From positions 199,522-263,521 of the forward strand of contig VSDK01012929.1 of the NCBI GenBank assembly GCA_009767595.1: a stretch of 64,000 bases of DNA, given 5' to 3'. Position 1 is the stretch's first letter, and each line of letters opens with the position of its first letter. Below the pieces are notes generated by a model. That model did not search any database. It had not been told where the DNA came from and saw nothing but the letters and a program-made list of their open reading frames with translations. Made by a program: the position numbers and the translations under genes. Origin of the DNA: Symbiodinium kawagutii (taxonomy: Eukaryota > Sar > Dinophyceae > Suessiales > Symbiodiniaceae). This document shows positions 32,031 through 41,000 of this stretch, one piece after another.

Positions 32031-35000
32031 GCAGCAGCAGCAGCAGCAGCAGCAATAACAAGATCAAGCACAAGCGACAAGACTGATCACACGAGGAATA
32101 GTTTGGAGAGTCAAGAAAAGGCACCAAGCAGATTGAGGATAAGATACGATAACCAACAACCAAACTGGTCGGATCGGGCCTAGGGTGATTGATGGCAGGA
32201 GTGTCGGGTGATGGGCCAACGACCAGTTGGATCACAACCAGCTGGGCGCGGTAATGCTCTGGTACTTTTGCCTGGCAACCAGAAGTCCCAAATATGTTTC
32301 GATGAGTTGCATATCTACTGAACGCAATAGAGACAACTTATATGTATGGATATGGGTGTGAGTGCACTCACATCTTTGTGATAGTGATACCTTACCAGCG
32401 ATGTACCGTCAATGATCACCTCGTAGCAATGGTCGGCCCTCGGCTCCTGGAACGGTGGTTAACCTATCAACAACTGGTTGTGACAACATGCCTCACAGCC
32501 AGGAATCTGGTTCGGGCAGTCACGAAGAAGCCCACTGCAGCAGGAGCCGCAGCAGCAGGAGACATGTGCGGCTGGACACCGCAACCGGCGGCTTGGTTGA
32601 GCTGGTCAAAGCAGGGCGTTCTGAGCATGGTGAGTTGTATCTAGTTCCAATGCGGGTGCACAAAAGCCTGTCCTTTCTACTCTAGACCATGCATGCATGC
32701 ATAGTGTATGCATGCCAAGCATATTTTGTTCATAGGAAATTGGGTTGGCCAACACATGCAATTATCAAAGCCATAGGAACGTTTCATCTTTCCAGTGACA
32801 GGGTCCAACACGTTGACCCATGATCAAATGACAATGTGCAAAATATTGGGGAGTAGAAAGGAAGGAATGCCACTATTGACAAGTAAGCGTACAGTATCCT
32901 TTGAAGACGGATTGCGTAAGCTTCACCGCCATCCTGCAGTCTCCCTGGCAATCACCTGCTTTCAGACGACACATTTACAAGGCAGTATCCACATGTATCA
33001 TTTCCGAGCCGTTTTCTTGATCCATATTTGACCTGCTTGCGTTTTTTCTCTCATGGAAATGAGCTCTTTAACATTCTTCAGCACCATCTCGAGCCAAGAA
33101 AGAGCACATCGAGCACAGTCAGAGTGGAGACAGGATGGATGATCAAAACAGGGCCAGCAACCCTCTCGCCTCCCATGTTGCATTCCCGGCAAACCAATCC
33201 AAATCATCACCATCGTATGATACCATCGTGCTGCGTGCTACAGTCTCATGCTTGAGGAAGCTGAACGTTTGGACAACATTTGGAGAGTTTCCCTTACCAC
33301 AAGCTTTCCATCAGCATCCCTATCCCTCGGATCCCCCAGGCCCCCTTGTCACAAGCTTCTGAACCACCACGACCCGTGCTTTCTTTGGAAGCGCCTCCCG
33401 CTCCAGAGCTTCTTCTCTTTTACCACTTTCTTCTCGAAGCTGCAACATCACCTGCGCGGCAATGGTGAAGTCCCAAACAACCTGGTTGGCGTTTTGCTAC
33501 TTCCCTTTATAAAAGTGGTCAGCATGTTGAACACAAACAACAGGTATGCGGATGCAGCCAAATGTATACATGAATATGTATCGTCTTTACATGTATATAC
33601 CTAGATGTAATAGATAGGATGGTCCCCATGAGTCAGTCACCACTGCCAAAAGGACGATCGTTTTTGATGGTCACTTAACGGCTGATGGCTCAAGTCCCAT
33701 CTCAAACCTACCAGAACAACAGTATCCAAGTGTTCGTGAAGGCTAATGCATACTAATGCTGTAAGGCAGCTTGCTCCACAAAAAAAACGGGGCACCAAAC
33801 CGCTGTGCAAGAGTCGCATGCTAACTCGAGTGGCTGGAAGCAATACAGCTCTGAACTGCTACTCAATGGGGGCCTGGTTTACAGAAAACCCACCAAGCTG
33901 GGACATGTCGGAGATTGCTGGACTGCATGTCGGAGATGGAAGTCACTGCAACGCTGTGCCTGCGACTGACCCTCCTCACGGTCTCGGATCTCTCTCTTCA
34001 GCTCAGTCTTGGTCTCCCGCAAGTCCTGCGATCTCAGCATCGGCTGGGCGTCAGTTCCAACGTCCCCAGGGCACCAAATCGACCATGCAAAGTGCCGTCC
34101 CCATCCCATGGAGAGCTTCCAAAGCTGGACTTTCCACGGATTTTTCACTAGTCTCTAACCTCTACAGTGGGCATTCTCATGGAAATGCACTCGTTAGTGA
34201 AATTGGTCCCAGATATACTTAACCTGTCAGCGATTCACCTACAACTGGATTGGCGCGTGTTCACTTGAGCAACGTCAAAACCCATGAGGCAATCGCTGTG
34301 CACAGCTGGGTTTGGCAAATCTACAGCTGGGTTTGGCAAATCTTCGCAGAATGGGCTTGTATATCACCAGGATGCTTGACACATGATAACTACAACCCAA
34401 TCAACAAGTGCTATGACCCTTGCAAACGAGGTAGTACAACCCATTATAAAATCTAGTCAACCATTGCAAAGGACTACTATAAGCATGGTCAACCAGCATG
34501 AACCACACCCATGGAAAACCCAATTAGGTCTTTGACCTTGCTCACAGTCCCGAAGATCTCGCCTGTAGTAGAGCAGTTTCGGCCTTCAAACGCTGCCTCC
34601 GCGGCAAAGACGAACCCAACAAGACCCCAAGGAGTACTTCTTGGTTGAACCACAATCAGCAAACCGGTGTCTAGGCGCATGGCGGGCTCCTGTTTTATCC
34701 TTGGATCTCCGTTTTCCAACCTTGATCTTCATTTCTGACCTTGGAATCCTGATTTGTTTTGGCAAACACAACTTTGCGTGCATGTTTTTGTAAATATGTG
34801 TATATATAACTATATATACATATATTTATTATAAAATAATATACATATATATATACATATATATATATATTTGTATGTAAATATGGGCACCACACAAGCC
34901 ACCCTATGCCCCTGTTTCAAGCCGCAAATCACTCATTATTCTTCCTGACTTGCACCCAACGATGATCAGCAGTGACCATCATCGGAAAAAAAAATATTGG

Positions 35001-38000
35001 TTTACCATGGTGGGATGGTTTACCATCTTGGCATTTTGAAAACAAACTCAAAAGCAACACAAAGTTGAGTGCTATAATCATCCCGGGGTAGAGAGAGTAT
35101 CAAATTGGACCATCCCCAACAGGTAAATGGATGTATTTTAAGGGGTTCTAAGATTGAACATGGATGAACTTGGAGTATCTTCAGCATCAACTCCAGGATA
35201 GATCACCATGTGTTTGGAAGCACCGCTCTAGCCCACAAAAGGCGGCTCAGCTCGTTCACACCAGCACCAGTGTCACTTGATAGCTTCACAGCTACAATAT
35301 AGCAACCAGTGGATAGCTTCACAGCCAAGCTTCACCTCAGCCAGTGTCAGTAAGCCGAAAATGTGTTGGTTTCCACATCTGGTTGCTGAAAGTGCTCAGC
35401 TTGGCCATCTGTTTGAGGCCTCCTGACCCGGGCTTGCTGTTGGGCTTCCAGACTGCTCCGCCCATTCCAAGCGCTCTGCGTGTTCCAACAACTGCGAGGA
35501 GAGCTGACTGCCTTCAGCCTGATGTTTCAGCGTTTGCAGGAATGGTAGTTGATGGCTGATGGTTTATGATGATTCATGATGCTTAGCAATAGCTGATCAT
35601 GGGTCAGCACTGGCTCAACCATGGATCATTATGCTTAATAATGATTCATACGCGTCAACGATGGGTGAGAATTGTAAGCGATAGTGGGGTTGTCCCAACT
35701 GTACAAGGTTCTGTTGGGATACCCCAAATTGATGGAGCCCAAATTCAGCAGTTGCCATCCTGAAATGATGGGTCTGGCGGCCGGTTCGGGACGTCATCAT
35801 TTTTGACCAATTTATAGATACATGTCTATACATGTATATATATATATGCATATATATATATATATATATATATTCATATATATATATACATATTTTTCAG
35901 TTTATATATATATATATATATATAAATATACATACTATTTATATATATATATACATATACAGTATGTATATATACACTATATACATATATATATATATAT
36001 ATATACATATTCATATATATTCACATACATGGTAAAATTGTATCAAAATCTCAGACTGAGTCCCGCCGTTGGGTGCGCAGGCCAACTCACTCCTTCCCCA
36101 TATACCTCCTCCTCCTCCTTCTCATATCCTCCTTCCTCCTTCCTCACAATCCCTTGCCCCCACGATCTTCTCAGTCAGGGCCAGGCCAACAGTCAGTCTG
36201 CTGGCAAGAATGAGGATCATCCGAGCCAAATAAACAAGCGTTTTTGAACGAAAATCTAACGCAAAAGTGGAAGAAACTGCCCAAGTTTGTGTCGCTTGGA
36301 TTCCAACCATGGCATCTATGCGCATTTTGAGGCGCGCACTTTGCGCTCTTGGCATTCCTTCTGAAGTTCCTGCGGGGCGGTCCTACTGTGACAAGTGGTG
36401 ACAAGGCATTGCTGGACCAGACTTGGCAGGCCAGGAGATCATCACTACAGATAATTGCAGTACACACTTGACTCACTAAAACACCTAAAGAATGTTATAT
36501 TCTTGTGTAATAGGCTTCCCACGCTGGCCCACAGGACTCGTGTGGTACGCTCATTCCCTCGGTGTGCCTTCACCTTCGGGATCGTGGCTTCACAGTGGAT
36601 GAGAGCCTCCTTACTTGACTCCATATCAGAGTTGGAATTCGTCATGATTTATTGGCCTACTGAAAATTCCAACCAGCCCCAACAAGCCTTATCATAAAGA
36701 CCTACTGCCAGGTTCGGTCTTTGGACACCTATGAATTATTGGGAGGCCTTGTTGGGCCTCAATCCTATGATCAATCTAACTGGCTACCTCCTTCCCTTCT
36801 AACAAACAAATGTGCAAACGTCCATGGATGACGTACCCCTAAACTCTCGGTTTTCCAAAACGTTCACAAACGAGGGTTTTTTAATAGTTGACCATGAAGT
36901 AAAAACCCATACATGATGTTTTAGGGGTGTTTACATGAGGTTTTTTTGTTTCCATGATGATTTGTCCATACATGATGTGGTGGTTTCCCAAAATAGGGGT
37001 ACCCCCGGTTGAGAAAATAAACCAACAATTATCACCATTGTTTCATGGTTATCAACCATTGTCATCCACATTTGCCATGTAAACCAACCATGCAATAGAC
37101 CAACCATGGAATGAACTAACCATGGAATAAACCCACCATGTTTTCGTTCTCATGGACAGCTCTTCCACTCTTCCACCAAGGCCCACATGCCTGTCGGGCT
37201 TGGGAGACCAAAGCTTCCACCTGGAGTCACAACAGCCGCGAGGAGTTGAGGGATGTTGATCCACAAACTTCACAGGAAGAGTAAAACATCTGTATATGAT
37301 GTCATATACAATATATGCATCGTTATCAATACTGATCTTCATATAAGTTGTATGTATTCGTATGTATCGATTTACATATTGAGATACTGTAGATGTGTAT
37401 GTTTATATATATATACATACAGAACAAACATCCAAAGTTTGTAAATGGCAATTATACACCTGTATACTGCCTATTTTCTACTTTTGTTTTGAGATACCTT
37501 TACACACTGTATGTATCTATACGTGATGCAATCTGTGCACGCCTACGTGCACCTATGCACCTGTACATCAGCAGATGGATCATGCGTTGGAGACAAAGAA
37601 GAACACCCATCACCCAACACGTTCATGCACATGTGCACGTGCGGGTCTCAGTTCAGGACAACCATTCGTTAGCTCGGGATGAAACCTACCCGGTTCTTTC
37701 AACCAGGTGGAGCATCTGAGGCGAACCAAAAGCAGCGACCGTTGGATCACTGCCTCGGAAGCTTTGGACTGCTTCTGTTGCACCTGAAGCATTGGTGGCT
37801 CGTGGGCCGTTGTGTGTTGTCCAAACATGAATCATGTCATCCATGGCTAACTCGTCATTGTGGGGTTCATATCCAAGTAACAAATAGAAACAACACTTGG
37901 GTACAACGAAAGTACAGACGGCATCTACGATCAGTTTGTGGAGCTCTGCAGTGCTACAGGTTTCGCTCCGGCTACAGCGCTAGTGACATAGAAAGGATCC

Positions 38001-41000
38001 ACCAGTGAGATCAAACCATTGTAGCCGTGATGGTCGGTTTTCCCACAGGTTGTTCAAAACTGATTGATCAACGGTTGAAATACCCCCCAACCAACAATTT
38101 CAGGCGGAAATGCAAGGAGACATTTTCAACAGCAACGGAGCATTGAGCATTGTCACAAGCTTGGTAGCGAAAGACCTAAACTGCTTGGTTCGTACAAAGA
38201 TTAGCCTGCCATAGTGATACCCGCGGCTGGTAGTGGGATTGTTTTTTTTGCCCACAATCGTGACAGAAATTTCCTGAAACCTGCATGGGGAACTTGTAGC
38301 ACATATCTTGGGCAAGATATCTTGGTGGCACCATCCACGCACACAAGATATGCTGGATACTGTCTCTTGTACCCAGCATATCACTGATGATACATTTCAA
38401 ATCCTTTCAACTGCTTTCCAATGTTGACCAACAAGCTTTGCATGGCATTAGTCAAAACAGCAATGCTTACAAGTCAGGCTTTCCAGCACCAGTTGTCATC
38501 CCACAGGCCACTTGGGTGTTTCTCAAAATGGCAATGGGGAACCCTCCAAAACATCCAACATGAACCGTTTGTGCTAATGAGCCAACCATTTTGGGGGGTG
38601 CCCAATTTTGAGAAACCACCACGTGTACCAAGTTGCAACCAGCCGATTTTTCGGGGATAGCTTCACCACCCGACGGCTCGAGGCCTGTGAGAGATCAGTT
38701 TGCATCACCTGCAGCACCAAGGTGGTTCATTTTCAAACCAATAAACCGGTATATATAGTGGTTGAACACTTTCTAAACCACTTATACTAGTAACCACTTG
38801 AACACTTTGTAAACCTAGCATGAATATAATTGCTATGCCGGTTTGTTGTACCTGCATATAACTATATACATATATAGTGCGTGATATTTGTAGTATCATG
38901 GTTTTTGTAGTAGTGGTTAGATAATGGTTTTTGTAGTGGTTATTTAGTGGTTACATAATTGTAAAATACGGGTGTTCAGCGCCCACGGAATAGAACCAGT
39001 GTTTGATCCTCATCAACCACCGTGAAAGCGGCCTTTTGTGAACCATGCACTGGTTCTGCAGGTGAATACCACCGGCTGAGGATTTTTCGACCATGATAGG
39101 GGCAGTCTTTCTTCTGACCATGCCATGGGTGGAGCTTTTGGTGCGCCCAATCATGGGCTGTCTACTGATTCGCTATGACGACAAAAATGTGTGGTAATGG
39201 AACTGCTCGATGCTCCACCAACCCTGAAAATGCTGCCCAAAAATGCAAATTGGATCTCGACTGCAGTATGACGGAACCTAAAAATATCCTTCCCGAATGT
39301 GGTGGTTGTTGTTGTTGTTGTTGTTGTTGTTCTTGTTGTTCTTGTTGTTCTTGTTGTTCTTGTTGTTCTTGTTGTTCTTGTTGTTCTTCTTCTTGTTGTT
39401 AGTGTTGTTGTTGATGTTGTTGTCGTTGGCTTTCTGTGGTCTTTGTTCTCGTTGAATATGTTAATCAATGAATGTGAAGCAGCAAATCAACCATCATACT
39501 ACTGTAACATACTGTAATCAAGGCTGTCAACCAGCCATGAAAACTATGGTTCTTGTTACTGCTGTTGTAATGACACACCTAACGGGCCCTCCTGGTAACG
39601 TTGGGTGCCCGGACCCCAACGGCAACGCGCACAGACTCGTATTGCTCGTCCAGTCCGCTGATGGCTTTGCTCAGATTGCTGGCCTCCAACAGCATCAATT
39701 CGTTCACCAGTCATGGGTACATCCCAAGCATGGGAATGTGACCCCAACTTTTTTGGCGGAGCCATGAGATATGAGCCTTATGAGATTGGAAGCAGCTGGG
39801 TTTTGAATCCATGGGGTTGAGTATGATGCTCAACATACCCAGGAATCCGATGGATCCATGCTAATATGGCAAAGTGTACCAATCAATTTGCGCCGCCAAT
39901 CTGTACGCCACGCATACTCAGCAATTATCAAAATCATGTTATTCTTGCTGTTCCCAACAATGAATGGCTGAACATGTCATCTTCACGGCTTGGAGGCACC
40001 AAGTTTAAACGCATGCACCTACTCAGCCCATTGGATCACCCCGTGAGCCACGTTGAAGGTTCCCCTGACCATGGAAGTCTCCTCCGTCTTCAGCGATGCC
40101 ACTGTGCACTTGGTCTTCTCCAGATCTTCTTCGGCCTAGGTGAGGGCCCTGCAACAATTACTGCAGGTGTTCCTCTGGTTCTGGAGCCACAACTGTGCGC
40201 ATGTTGAAATGTGGATCCAAGGAAAAACCTCCTGCCAATTACAATCTATAGATATCTCTAGTGCATGTTGAAGTTGATTGACCTATTTGGGATGGCTTGC
40301 ATTGGCCATCCCAACGTTTCCATGGTCACTTGGAAATGACCAGCAAGGGTCTAATCATGACCAACAAGGGCTGTTGAGTGGGATGCTCATGAACATCTAT
40401 GAACATCTCGCAAATGGTGGTTTCTCAAAATAGGGGACCCAGGTGACCCACTAAATCATCCAATATCAAAAGTTCATAGTAGTAATAAGCCATCCATTTT
40501 GAGAAACCACCAAAAATGTGGGTGCACAAATTCCAAAAATAACCAAAAATTATGGGTGGGTAAATTCCAGAAACCACCAAACGTCCCCAAATCCATTGCC
40601 TGAAAGACGGTCCGTCAGCTGCCCCTCTCGATAAACAAAGCTCCACAGCTGCCACACCCTGCCTGGCGCCAACGCTCTGTCGCAACAGCCTCATTTGAAG
40701 AGTCGCCCAACAGCTTACCATGCTGACCCAACCACACCATTGATCTGACAATGCAAAATCAAAATCGAGATTTTCTGTTGCTCAGATTGCTGGAGGGTGT
40801 AGCTGATATAGACTATCTGCCAATAGGTGCAGTGTATATGACCTGAGTAGTCCAGTCGCGGAAGATTTTAATGGACCACCACAAGAAGGATCCATGAAAA
40901 CTTCTGATCCGAGAGACAGTACTTGGTAGAGGATACCTATGTTGCAAAAAAGAACACCAAAATATCTTGTCCCCTCTCCTCTCAAAGTGGTGCCATTCTT

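Larger units (their letters stand above)
31385..33032. other. Intron between the copia element and exon 33033-33087
   Basis: Contains ggttaataatgg words, a foldback family 1 copy (31615-31708) and an AAC/AGC microsatellite. A GC-rich island near 32520-32600 has no single favoured frame. Confidence 0.4.

Noticed and set aside
36900..37015. ggtttcccaaaataggggta resembling a foldback family 1 end
   Set aside because: I could not find a matching inverted partner nearby, so it may be a half element.
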